Source of the DNA: Paractinoplanes bogorensis
Lineage (GTDB): Bacteria > Actinomycetota > Actinomycetes > Mycobacteriales > Micromonosporaceae
Length of the DNA: 64,000 bases
Assembly: GCF_018829635.1 (NCBI RefSeq)
Contig: NZ_JAHKKG010000005.1
Location: 62,001 to 126,000, forward strand
Direction: 5' to 3'
Positions within the stretch are counted from its first letter, which is position 1. Each line of letters starts with the position of its first letter. This document shows, in pieces, positions 50,540 to 58,789 of the stretch. Position numbers and translations under genes: made by a program. A model generated the notes under the pieces. It was given only the letters and a program-made list of their open reading frames with translations. It ran no database searches and was not told the origin of the DNA.

Positions 50540-51554
50540 CCCATGCGTCCTCAGCGCCGTAGTCGAACCAGCGTGCCGCGTCGTCCTCGTCCACACCCGG
50601 GGGCAGCCAGCCCGGGTCTCGGCCGGCCCGCTCGACCAACCAGTCGACCTCGAGCGCGACTGTCGTGGCGTAGTCGCCGACCGGGCGGTAGCCGAGCTCG
50701 AGCGCCGCGCTCATGTCCAGGGCGACCGGCGGCACGAAATGCCACGGGTGCCGGCCCAGCGCGGGCGGTGCGTCGTCGTCGAGCAGCACCTCGCGCCACG
50801 TGTGACCGGTCAGCCCGGCGACCGTCCGTGCGATGTCCCGGCCGTCGGGGGTGTCCGGGTCGGCGGCGTTGAGGATGCGGCGCCCCGGCTGCTCCGCCAC
50901 CACCTCGACGAGCGCGGCGAGGTTGACGGCCGCCGTGGGATGGTCGGCGCCGCGTCCACCGCCGGCCAGAAGCACGACGGGACGACGGTCCAGGGCGCGC
51001 TTGACGAAATACCACTCCCGCGGCGGCGCGGCGCCCTCGCCGTGCACCTTGGACGGGCGCAGCACGGTGACCGGAAGCCCGCTGTCCAGCAGCACATGCT
51101 CGGCCGCGACCTTGTTCGCGCCGTACCCCTCGGCCGACTTGTGTGGCATGTCGCCCGGCTTCATCGTCGGCTGACGCTCGGTCACCGGACCGCCGAACCG
51201 CGGCTTGACCGGCGAGTTGACGTGGTTCCCGGCGTCGTCGACGTAGACCGCCTTGCTCGACATCATCACGGCGCCGCGGACGTCGGTCAGCATCGGCAGG
51301 ATCAGCCGCGCCTGCCCGCCGGTGAAACAGACACAGTCGACCAGCAGGTCGCAGCCATCGCCCACCGCCGCGGCGAGCGCGACCGGATCCGCGCGATCGG
51401 CCGCCACGAAGAGGACGCCGGCCGACGCGAGATCGCCGGGCATCCGAGCCGGGTCACGCCCGGTGACAACGACCTGCCACCCCGCTGCGACCAGTCGCCG
51501 CGCCACCGCGCGACCGATCAGTCCCGTTCCACCGATGACGACTGCTTTCGGCAT
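50526..51554 (-). CDS. NAD-dependent epimerase/dehydratase-family protein (extended SDR)
   Basis: The 342-residue protein begins AVVIGGTGLIGRAVARRLVAAGWQVVVTGRD, a Rossmann GxxGxxG dinucleotide site. The likely catalytic YGANK tyrosine-lysine pair is in the middle, and the second half is typical of extended SDRs. GGGGGG lies just upstream of the ATG. A sugar nucleotide or reductase role is possible; the sequence does not decide. It is downstream of nothing on its strand except the hydrolase gene 38 bases to the right. Confidence 0.87.
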   Translation of the reverse strand: MPKAVVIGGTGLIGRAVARRLVAAGWQVVVTGRDPARMPGDLASAGVLFVAADRADPVALAAAVGDGCDLLVDCVCFTGGQARLILPMLTDVRGAVMMSSKAVYVDDAGNHVNSPVKPRFGGPVTERQPTMKPGDMPHKSAEGYGANKVAAEHVLLDSGLPVTVLRPSKVHGEGAAPPREWYFVKRALDRRPVVLLAGGGRGADHPTAAVNLAALVEVVAEQPGRRILNAADPDTPDGRDIARTVAGLTGHTWREVLLDDDAPPALGRHPWHFVPPVALDMSAALELGYRPVGDYATTVALEVDWLVERAGRDPGWLPPGVDEDDAARWFDYGAEDAWVSGG

Positions 51555-51592
51555 CGAACACCCCCCGTAGTAGTTGATCCACTATGCCGGAC

Positions 51593-52531
51593 TCACCGGC
51601 GGGCCAGTTCGTCGACGATGTCGACGGTGGCGGCCCAGCCGGCGGTGTCGGCGGCGTGCGAGGTGGGCACCGAGCGGACCTCGAACCTGTTGCGGGGCGT
51701 GAGCCGGTCGGCCTCGGCGATGAAGCGATCCTGCAGCGCGGGCGGGATCACCCGGTCGCGGGTGTGCCGGATGTACGTGCGCGGGACCGTGCCCCACGTG
51801 TCCTTGCGGCCGCGGGCGTCGGCCAGCGGGACCTGGGCCGACTCGTCGGGATGCATGCCGTTGAGCATCGTCAGGAACTCGGCGTCGGTCGCCCCGGCAC
51901 ACAGCGCCTGCTTCAGCTTGGCCAGCACGTCGGGGTCGCTCGTGCGGAAGTTGGACCGGGTCGCGCCGATCACCGCCGGGTCGCCGATGCCCGCGCCGGA
52001 CAGCTCGAGGATCATCGATTCGGCCGCCTCGGGTGTCTGCAGATAGTCGGCGACCGACGGCAGGTCGACGCAGCAGAACGCCGAGCTGTAGACCAGCCGC
52101 TTGATCAGTCGCGGCACCTCGTTGGCCACCCGGTTGAGGGTGGCACCGCCCATGCTGCCGCCCCAGAGCAACACCGGCCCGAGCCGTGCCGCACGACGCA
52201 CCACCCGGACGGTGGCCTCGACGTAGTCGTCGAGGGTGACACCGGCCATCGGCGAGCGCTCGGTGGCCAGCGCGGCCAGGTCCTGCGGCGCCTGATAGGA
52301 CCGGCGGAACTGACCGTCGCCCGGACCGTGGCCGGGCAGCTCGACCCCGACCGTGCGGTGGCCCCGCAGGGTGAGCTCGGCGTCGCCCGCGGCCGAGCCG
52401 TTGGCGCCGGTGACGATCACGATCGTCGTGACCGCACGGCGGGAACCTCCGGCGGCAGCGGCCGGGGCGGCGACCATCGTGGCCGCTCCGGCGGTCAGGC
52501 CCAGCACTCCGCGCCTCGTCATCCTCGTCAT
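51593..52531 (-). CDS. Tat-exported alpha/beta hydrolase
   Basis: The 312-residue protein has a twin-arginine signal (MTRRGVLGLTAGAATMVAAPAAAA). The alpha/beta-hydrolase domain shows GVELPGHGPG near the oxyanion region, the nucleophile elbow WGGSMGGA and a late SHAADTAGW with the catalytic His. It is probably an extracellular esterase or lipase-like enzyme; no substrate is assignable. GAGGGGAG precedes the ATG at 52531; the longer reading is spurious. It is divergent from a two-component system and may be its target. Confidence 0.88.
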   Translation of the reverse strand: MTRMTRRGVLGLTAGAATMVAAPAAAAGGSRRAVTTIVIVTGANGSAAGDAELTLRGHRTVGVELPGHGPGDGQFRRSYQAPQDLAALATERSPMAGVTLDDYVEATVRVVRRAARLGPVLLWGGSMGGATLNRVANEVPRLIKRLVYSSAFCCVDLPSVADYLQTPEAAESMILELSGAGIGDPAVIGATRSNFRTSDPDVLAKLKQALCAGATDAEFLTMLNGMHPDESAQVPLADARGRKDTWGTVPRTYIRHTRDRVIPPALQDRFIAEADRLTPRNRFEVRSVPTSHAADTAGWAATVDIVDELARR

Positions 52532-52614
52532 GACTTTCTCCCCTCGCTGTTGTCGTTGTCCATTGAGCCCGGGGCGGCGCGCCGGGCGGCAGCGGAGAAA
52601 GGAGGGACGGGGCA

Positions 52615-52628
52615 CCTACTTTGGTAGG
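52615..52628. promoter_or_regulatory. Inverted repeat CCTAC-TTTG-GTAGG between divergent units
   Basis: The perfect 5-bp arms lie between the Tat hydrolase and the two-component genes. It is a plausible binding site for the NarL-type response regulator encoded at 53843. Confidence 0.45.
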
Positions 52629-52651
52629 GTCCGGCCCGCCGCGCGGCCCGG

Positions 52652-52657
52652 TAGCGT
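52652..52657 (+). promoter_or_regulatory. -10 element (TAGCGT) of a leaderless start
   Basis: TAGCGT lies 7 bases before the ATG at 52665 and no Shine-Dalgarno is present. Confidence 0.45.
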
Positions 52658-52664
52658 CGGGGTC

Positions 52665-53846
52665 ATGGAACGGCGGGACCGGCTGGTCGACTCGGTGCTG
52701 CTGACCGCGCTGGTCGCCGCGTCGGCGCTGATCGCTGTGGTGACCGCCGGGTTCAACGGGCCGAGACCCGGTTTCCCGTACGCCGTGGTCGTCATCGTCC
52801 TGCAGCTGACAGCCACGTCCGTGGTCGTCGTCCGGCGCCGCCGGCCGGTCGGGTCGGCGGTCGCGATCGTGGCGTCCGCCCTCGTGCAGACGCTGGTTCT
52901 GCTGGCCGCGCCGGACGGCATCGCCGACCTGGTGGTATCGGCGAACGCCTGGACGCCGCTGGCCCTGTCCGTGGTGGTGGAGAGCATCACCGAGCGTGGG
53001 GTGCCGCGGCGGTGGTCGGTCCGGGTCTGGGTGATGATCGGCGTGCTCGCCGTCCTGAGTGTCCGGCCGTGGGATCCGTCGGCCGGCCACATTCTCAACG
53101 GGCTCCTGCACAGTGCGGTGGCGCCGCTGTTCGCGCTCTACCTGTCCGCCCGGCGCCGCCGCCTGGAGCTGCTGCGCGAGCGCGCCGACCGGGCCGAACG
53201 CGAGCAGTGGTGGCGCGCCGAGCAGGCCCGGGCCGGCGAACGGGCCCGGCTGGCCACCGAGCTGCACGACCTGGTCGCCCACCGGGTCACGCTGATGACC
53301 CTGCAGGCGGGGGCGCTGTCGTTGAACGCGCCGGACACCTCGACCCGTGCGGCGGCCGAAGAGCTGCGGTCGAACGGCGCGCTGGCCTTGGACGAGCTGC
53401 GGGAGCTGGTCGGCGTGCTCCGCCGGGCCGGCCGTCCGGTCGCGGCACCACTCGACGAGGCACCGGCGCCGCCGCTCGCCGAGCTGGTCGACGAGGCCGG
53501 CCGGGCGGGCCAGAGGGTCGAGTTCGTCGAGGCGGGGGAGTCGTCCGGGCTGTCCCGGGTTACCGGCCGGACGGCGTACCAGGTCGTGCGGGAGGCGTTG
53601 ACGAATGCTCGCAAGCACGCGTTCGGGGCGACTGTCCGGGTGGACGCGGACTATCGGACCGACCGGGTGCGCATCGTGGTCCGCAACGGCGCCGGACGGC
53701 CGGCGCCGGGCGCGAACGGAAGCGGGATCGGCCTGGTGGGCCTGCGCGAGCGGGTGGAGTCGGTGGGCGGCACGCTCGAGGCCGGTCCGGACCCCGACGG
53801 CGGGTTCCGGGTCGAGACCGTCATGCCGGCCCGGGTGGGCCCGTGA
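52665..53846 (+). CDS. NarL/DesK-type sensor histidine kinase
   Basis: The 393-residue kinase has about four to five membrane helices (about 10-150), a short coiled linker (RRRRLELLRERADRAEREQWW) and a HisKA_3 domain with H201 in ELHDLVAHRVTLM. The ATPase domain has REALTNARKHAF and GSGIGLVGLRERV. This is the membrane-sensor class that pairs with LuxR-type regulators. It is co-translated with the next gene (GTGA overlap). Its iterated DNA motif at 52772 encodes GFPYA. Divergent from a Tat hydrolase. Confidence 0.92.
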   Translation: MERRDRLVDSVLLTALVAASALIAVVTAGFNGPRPGFPYAVVVIVLQLTATSVVVVRRRRPVGSAVAIVASALVQTLVLLAAPDGIADLVVSANAWTPLALSVVVESITERGVPRRWSVRVWVMIGVLAVLSVRPWDPSAGHILNGLLHSAVAPLFALYLSARRRRLELLRERADRAEREQWWRAEQARAGERARLATELHDLVAHRVTLMTLQAGALSLNAPDTSTRAAAEELRSNGALALDELRELVGVLRRAGRPVAAPLDEAPAPPLAELVDEAGRAGQRVEFVEAGESSGLSRVTGRTAYQVVREALTNARKHAFGATVRVDADYRTDRVRIVVRNGAGRPAPGANGSGIGLVGLRERVESVGGTLEAGPDPDGGFRVETVMPARVGP

Positions 53847-54499
53847 TCCGCGTGCTGATCACCGACGACGAGCCGTTGGTGTGCCGGCACCTCAGCGCGA
53901 TCCTGTCGGTCGCGCCCGACATCGAGATCGTGGGCACGGCGTCGGACGGGGCCGAGGCGGTCGAAGCGGTCCTGCGGGAGAAGCCCGACCTGGTCCTGAT
54001 GGATCTGCGTATGCCCGGGGTCGACGGGCTGGCCGCCACCGAACGGATCCGGGCCCTGCCGTTCCCGCCGATCGTGCTGGTGCTGACCACGTTCGACGCC
54101 GACGGTTACGTGATCCGCGCGATGCGGGCCGGTGCGGCCGGCTTCCTGGTGAAGTCGACGCCACCGGGGGAGCTGATCGATCTGATCCGGGTCGCGGCGC
54201 GCGGCCACACCGTTCTGTCTCCGGTCGCGAAGGACGGGCTGGTGACGGCGTCGGCCGCGGCCCGCGAGGAACGGGAGGCGGCGCGGGCGCGGCTGTCTGC
54301 CCTGACCGACCGGGAGCGGGACGTGCTGACCGCCATCGGGGACGGATTGTCCAACGCCGAGATCGCTCAGCGGCTGTTCCTGTCCGAGACGACCGTGAAG
54401 GGCTACGTGTCGCAACTCTTCGACAAGCTGGGCTGTGCCAACCGCACTCAGGCGGGGCTGCTCGCCCAGTCCGCCGGTCTCACGGGTGAATCTTCGTGA
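53843..54499 (+). CDS. NarL/LuxR-family response regulator
   Basis: The 218-residue protein has a receiver domain (VLITDDEPLVCRHL, D54 in VLMDLRMPG, Lys in FLVKST) and a C-terminal LuxR HTH (LTDRERDVLTAIGDGLSNAEIAQRLFLSETTVKGYVSQLFDKLGC). It starts at GTG overlapping the kinase stop. It should bind promoters of the divergent hydrolase and its own operon. A perfect hairpin terminator follows. Confidence 0.94.
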   Translation: MIRVLITDDEPLVCRHLSAILSVAPDIEIVGTASDGAEAVEAVLREKPDLVLMDLRMPGVDGLAATERIRALPFPPIVLVLTTFDADGYVIRAMRAGAAGFLVKSTPPGELIDLIRVAARGHTVLSPVAKDGLVTASAAAREEREAARARLSALTDRERDVLTAIGDGLSNAEIAQRLFLSETTVKGYVSQLFDKLGCANRTQAGLLAQSAGLTGESS

Positions 54500-54524
54500 G
54501 AACGCGGGCGAAGGTGCACCCAGT

Positions 54525-54550
54525 GGGGCCATCCTCCCCTTGATGGCCCC
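54525..54550 (+). terminator. Hairpin terminator of the two-component operon
   Basis: GGGGCCATC (54525-54533) pairs perfectly with GATGGCCCC (54542-54550) around an 8-base loop, 25 bases after the response regulator stop. Confidence 0.85.
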
Positions 54551-54609
54551 GACCGGGTCCTCTCTTCCGATGTCAGCGCCACAGGCCTAGGAATACCCGT
54601 AGTGAGACC

Positions 54610-54623
54610 TGTTAACGCTAACA
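54610..54623. promoter_or_regulatory. Perfect LacI-type operator without an adjacent gene start
   Basis: TGTTAACGCTAACA is an exact match to TGTTAnCGnTAACA, within the 16-bp palindrome CTGTTAACGCTAACAG (54609-54624). It lies between the convergent response regulator (ends 54499) and LacI (ends 54668). No coding start is near. The 168-bp gap holds only the terminator and this site. Confidence 0.7.
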
Positions 54624-54667
54624 GATCCGGATGGCATTGGACCAGGCAAATCTGGAATTTGTGTGGA

Positions 54668-55693
54668 TCAGGAACGGGCCGGTGGCGGGGCCACGCTGTC
54701 CCGGCTGATCAGGGTGGGCGCGATCGTGCGGCGGGCGCTCAGATCGGGAGTGCCGGACTCGATCTGGGTCAGCAGCAGTTCGACGCCGGCGGTGGCCACG
54801 GCATCGAAGTCGGGGCGGACCGTGGTCAGCGGCGGCGTGTAGTAGGCCGCCTGTGGCACGTCGTCGAAGCCGACGATGCTGATCTCCTCGGGGACGCGCC
54901 GGCCGTGCTCGCTCAGCGCGCGCAGCAGACCCAGCGCGATGTGATCGTTCGCCGTGAAGACCGCCGTCACCTCGGGGAGGCGGGCCAGGAGCTTGCCGTT
55001 GCGATAACCCGACTCGGCGCTCCAGTCGCCGGTCAGCAGCGGGGGCTGCTCGGCCCCGGCCGCCGCGAGGGCCTGTTCCCAGCCGCGCACGCGGCCGGCC
55101 GCGTCGAACCAGTCGGCCGGGCCGGAGATGTGCCAGACCGTGGAGTGACCGGCCGCCAGCAGGTGTTCCGTCGCGGCCCGGGCGCCGGCCACCTGGTCGA
55201 CAGTCACCAGGGTGCTCGCCCGCTCGGGATCGCCGTCGATCGTGACCAGCGGGACGTCTTCGGGCAGGCGGGCCAGGGCCGGACCGGCCGAAGCGACCGG
55301 GGCGATCACCACCAGGCCGGCGACCCGCTGGTCGAGGTGGCGCTCGACGGCGTCGGCGATCGAGCGCTCGTTGAGGCTGCGGACACTGCCGACGTTGACC
55401 GCGAAACCGCTCTCCTGGGCCGCCTGCTCGAATGCCGTGAGCATCGACGACGGGCCGTACAGGGCGGTGTTGGGCGCGACCACGCCGATCACCTTGGACG
55501 TGCCGGTGACCAGGGCCCGGGCCGTCCGGTTGGGCCGGTATCCCAGCTCGGCGATGGCCGCCCGCACCTTCAGGCGAGTCTGCTCACTGACGTTCTTGTG
55601 CTCGTTCAGCACCCGGGAGACGGTCTGATGCGACACTCCCGCCAGCCGGGCGACGTCCATCATGCCCGGCGGCCGTCCGCGTTTCACGCTCAC
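54668..55693 (-). CDS. LacI-family repressor
   Basis: The 341-residue protein has the LacI HTH MMDVARLAGVSHQTVSRVLN and the hinge RTARALVTG. The periplasmic-binding-protein-like effector domain follows (KVIGVVAPNTALYGPSSML, then VDQVAGARAATEHLLAAGHSTVWHISG, later SIVGFDDV). It is preceded on its strand by the GH127 gene and its terminator, and is probably transcribed on its own. It should respond to a sugar, probably one released by the GH127 enzyme. The start is GTG. Confidence 0.94.
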   Translation of the reverse strand: MSVKRGRPPGMMDVARLAGVSHQTVSRVLNEHKNVSEQTRLKVRAAIAELGYRPNRTARALVTGTSKVIGVVAPNTALYGPSSMLTAFEQAAQESGFAVNVGSVRSLNERSIADAVERHLDQRVAGLVVIAPVASAGPALARLPEDVPLVTIDGDPERASTLVTVDQVAGARAATEHLLAAGHSTVWHISGPADWFDAAGRVRGWEQALAAAGAEQPPLLTGDWSAESGYRNGKLLARLPEVTAVFTANDHIALGLLRALSEHGRRVPEEISIVGFDDVPQAAYYTPPLTTVRPDFDAVATAGVELLLTQIESGTPDLSARRTIAPTLISRDSVAPPPARS

Positions 55694-55698
55694 CCGTA

Positions 55699-55719
55699 CC
55701 CCGCATCCACTGGTTGCGG
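55699..55719. other. Inverted repeat upstream of the first LacI gene
   Basis: CCCGCA (55699-55704) and TGCGGG (55714-55719) are separated by nine bases, directly upstream of the GTG start. It could be an operator for another protein or a leader stem. Confidence 0.3.
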
Positions 55720-55833
55720 GCAGGATATCCCTTCACATCCGCTGCTCGTGCCGTGCGGGGTCGTCGCGCCGCCGAAATCACAAACTATTCGCGTTGCCGA
55801 TCGGCGCGGGAGCGTTCCCATTCGACAAAGGCG

Positions 55834-55877
55834 GCGTTCCGGCGGTCACTCGGGCGACTCGAGGACCGCCGGAACGC
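55834..55877 (-). terminator. Terminator of the GH127 gene
   Basis: GCGTTCCGGCGGTC (55834-55847) and GACCGCCGGAACGC (55864-55877) pair perfectly over 14 bases around a 16-base loop. It begins 6 bases after the stop of the minus-strand gene. Confidence 0.85.
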
Positions 55878-55883
55878 GGCCGC

Positions 55884-58613
55884 TCAGAGAAAACGCCAGA
55901 GGTGATCGTCGGTGCCGTTGTCGTCCCAGAGCACGACCTGCGCGCCGGCCGCGGTCGAGGCACCGGTCACGCCGAGAACACGCCCGCCGTTGCCGCATTG
56001 AATGCGGAAGTAGCCGTTGTTTCCGTATCGCAGCCGCCACCGATGGTCGGCCGTTCCGTTGTCGGCCCACTGCATGATCCGGGCGCCGTTGGCATTGGCC
56101 GCGTTCTCCACCCCCAGCACCTTTCCGCTGTTGGTGTTGCGCAGCTTGAAATAGCCGCCCGAGTCGGCGACCGCGGTCCACAAATGGTCCGCCGTTCCGC
56201 TGTCGCCCCACTGGATCACGAGGCCGCCGTCGGCGGTCGACATGTTCTGGACGCCGAGCACCAGACCGCCGGCCAGATTCTGGATCCGGCGGGCGCCGTC
56301 CGGGAAGAAACGCCACAGATTGTCGGCCGAACCGTTGTCCGGGTCCTGCACCGCCTGGGCGCCCTGGGCCGTCGAGCCGTTCAGAATGCCGAGCAGCTTG
56401 CCGGAGTTCGCGTTCCGGATGCGGTGGCTCCCGTCGCCGGCGTCGATGATCGTCCAGCGGTGGTCGGCCGTGCCGCTGTCCGACCACTGCAGCACCCGCG
56501 CGTTGTCGGCCGTCGACATGTTCTCGACCCCGAGCACCTTGGCGCTGTTGACGTTGCGGAGCTTGACCGCCGTACCGTCGGGAACGATCTCCCAGTGGTG
56601 GTCGAGGGTGCCGGTGTCACCCCATTGCAGCGCGAGCCCGCCGTCGGCGGTCGACATGTCCTGCACGCCCAGCACCAGGCCGCTCGCGCCGTTGACCAGG
56701 CGGAAGTTCGCCGGCGTGGCGATCCCGCCCTCGCCCGGCGCGTTCCAGTAGACGGTGTAGTTGTGCCCGTGGGCGTCGTAGAACGGGATCAGCGGAACCG
56801 TCGCGCCGTTCGCCGTCGCCGTGAACGTCAGCGCCGACGAACTGGTGCGGGTGATCGACGAGGTCGTCAGGGCGGGCAACGTGCTGAAAGCCGTGTTCCC
56901 GTAATTGCCCGAGAGCACTACTGGTCCGTACGTGATGGCCGAGACGTTGCTGTTGTCGTTGGCGGCACGCATCGCGACCCGCATGGGCATGCGCACCGTG
57001 ACGACGTCGCCCGATGTCCACGTACGGGTGATGGCCGCGTAGCTACCCGGGGTGGCGGTGACGCCGGCCGGGGCGCCGTTGACGGTGATCGTCGCGCCGG
57101 TCGTCCACGCGGGGATGCGTACGCGCATCGTCCAGTTCCCCGACCCGGCCACCGTGAGCGTGGTCGTGTCCGATGCCGGGAACGACGTTGTCTGGGTGAC
57201 CGTGATGCCGCGGGCGGCCCAGGTCAGCACCGACGGGATGAACAGGTTGACGGTCAGCGTGGTGCCGTTGAAGAAGTAGATCGAGTCCATCAGCTTCGTG
57301 TTGGTCTCGAGGGCCGTGCCCTGGCAGCACCAGAACGTTCCGTAGTCGGTGCTGTAGTTCCCGCCACCCACGACCGGCCCGGCCTGACCACGGCGGCCAC
57401 CCGGATTGAGCGCCGTGAAGTACACGACGTGACCGTGCCCGTCGGCCGGGTTCTGCTGGCCGAGCAGGTGGTTCATCAGCGCCCGCTCGTAGAAGTCGAA
57501 ATACGCGGCCCGGTCCGGATCGAGCAGCCACAGCTCCCGGGTCAGTTTCAACATGTTGTACGTGTTGCACGCCTCGGCCGCGTCCGGCGACAGATAGGCG
57601 GCGATCGCGTTGGGCGCGTGGAAATGCTCGGCCTGACTGTTCCCGCCGATCACGTACGAATGGGCGTTCACGGTGATACCCCAGGCGTTCGCCGCGATCG
57701 TGCGATACCGCGTGGTTCCGGTCGCTTTGTATTCGCGCGCCGCCCCGACCCATTTCGGCACCTGGGTGTTGGCGTGCAACCCGTTCAGCTGGTCTACGTT
57801 CGAGGCGAGCGGGTCGAAGACGGCCGCGTGGTCGAAGCGCTGCGCCACGGTCAGCCAGCGCGTGTCACCGGTCTGCTGGTAGAGGTCGGTCAGCACGGCG
57901 TTCATGCCACCGAACTCGATGGTCAGGGCGGTCTGCATCTGCGCGTACGAGAGACGGCTCGTCCGCCAGTCGACCCAGCCGGCGAAAGCGAGCAGCACGT
58001 CGCGCGCCTGCGTATTGCCGAGCTGGCGCCATACGTCGAGCAGACCGGCCAGGGTCTTGTGCAGGCAGTAGTACGGGACACCACGTCGCGTGCCGGCCTC
58101 GATGCTGTTCAGATCGGACTCGGGAAACCCGGACAGATATCCCGCGTTGAATCCGCGGGCCGCATTGTTGGCCTGGCATTTCGCCAGCTCGGCAACCATG
58201 TAGTTGGCTTTGTCGCGGCACGTGGTGTCGCCGAGAACGGCCCAGGCCTGCGCCCACGCGGTGAGGAAATGGCCCTGGCTGTGACTGCGGAACTCGAAGG
58301 TCGGCGCCTCCCACCCGCCGCACGCCGCCGCGCCCTGCGTCGAGAGCCCGTGATTGGCCCGGAAGTTGTAGAGCAGCCGGTCGACGTCGATGAACCGCAG
58401 ATAGCTCAGCGTGCGGTTCTGGTTGTCGAGCCAGCGGCTCGCGGTGAGGCGGACCTGGCCGAGCTCGAACGGATAGGCCCCGACGCCGATGTCGGCCCGT
58501 GCGGGCGCGAGGGCGGCCGCGGCCGGGCTCGCGACAGCTGCGACGCCGGTAGCGACCGCGGTGGCTCCGGCCGCCTGCAACAGACGGCGCCGGCTGAGCG
58601 ACGGCAAAGACAT
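55884..58613 (-). CDS. Tat-exported GH127 beta-L-arabinofuranosidase with ricin-type repeats
   Basis: The 909-residue protein has a twin-arginine signal (SRRRLLQAAGATAVATGVAAVASPAAAA). The GH127 barrel follows (about 45-400) with RWLDNQNRTLSYLRFIDVDRLLYNFR in pieces. The zinc/nucleophile cluster is intact: E347 and C349 in EACNTYN, then C429 and C430 in FWCCQG, matching the E-x-C/C-C set of the Bifidobacterium enzyme HypBA1, where the first C of CC is the nucleophile. A beta-sandwich follows (about 440-630), then six ricin-type (RICIN_2) repeats of about 45 residues with QWGDSGTADHLW-like turns. GGAGG precedes the ATG. A LacI operator lies 48 bases upstream. Confidence 0.94.
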   Translation of the reverse strand: MSLPSLSRRRLLQAAGATAVATGVAAVASPAAAALAPARADIGVGAYPFELGQVRLTASRWLDNQNRTLSYLRFIDVDRLLYNFRANHGLSTQGAAACGGWEAPTFEFRSHSQGHFLTAWAQAWAVLGDTTCRDKANYMVAELAKCQANNAARGFNAGYLSGFPESDLNSIEAGTRRGVPYYCLHKTLAGLLDVWRQLGNTQARDVLLAFAGWVDWRTSRLSYAQMQTALTIEFGGMNAVLTDLYQQTGDTRWLTVAQRFDHAAVFDPLASNVDQLNGLHANTQVPKWVGAAREYKATGTTRYRTIAANAWGITVNAHSYVIGGNSQAEHFHAPNAIAAYLSPDAAEACNTYNMLKLTRELWLLDPDRAAYFDFYERALMNHLLGQQNPADGHGHVVYFTALNPGGRRGQAGPVVGGGNYSTDYGTFWCCQGTALETNTKLMDSIYFFNGTTLTVNLFIPSVLTWAARGITVTQTTSFPASDTTTLTVAGSGNWTMRVRIPAWTTGATITVNGAPAGVTATPGSYAAITRTWTSGDVVTVRMPMRVAMRAANDNSNVSAITYGPVVLSGNYGNTAFSTLPALTTSSITRTSSSALTFTATANGATVPLIPFYDAHGHNYTVYWNAPGEGGIATPANFRLVNGASGLVLGVQDMSTADGGLALQWGDTGTLDHHWEIVPDGTAVKLRNVNSAKVLGVENMSTADNARVLQWSDSGTADHRWTIIDAGDGSHRIRNANSGKLLGILNGSTAQGAQAVQDPDNGSADNLWRFFPDGARRIQNLAGGLVLGVQNMSTADGGLVIQWGDSGTADHLWTAVADSGGYFKLRNTNSGKVLGVENAANANGARIMQWADNGTADHRWRLRYGNNGYFRIQCGNGGRVLGVTGASTAAGAQVVLWDDNGTDDHLWRFL

Positions 58614-58660
58614 GGGGGACCTCCACAGGTACGCATCGACGGCGACCACTGTTGCGGCGG

Positions 58661-58674
58661 TGTGAACGATAACA
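58661..58674 (-). promoter_or_regulatory. LacI-type operator of the GH127 gene
   Basis: TGTGAACGATAACA matches TGTTAnCGnTAACA at all but one position. It lies 48 bases upstream of the GH127 start. Confidence 0.7.
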
Positions 58675-58789
58675 TCGAGTCATCGTTTTCCACAGGCCCG
58701 ACGTCGGCCGACCACTGATTGTGGACAACCGGGGCGATTCGCTGCGGTTGCGGTAGCGTCTGGCCCGCCCCTAAGGCAGCAGTCGATCA

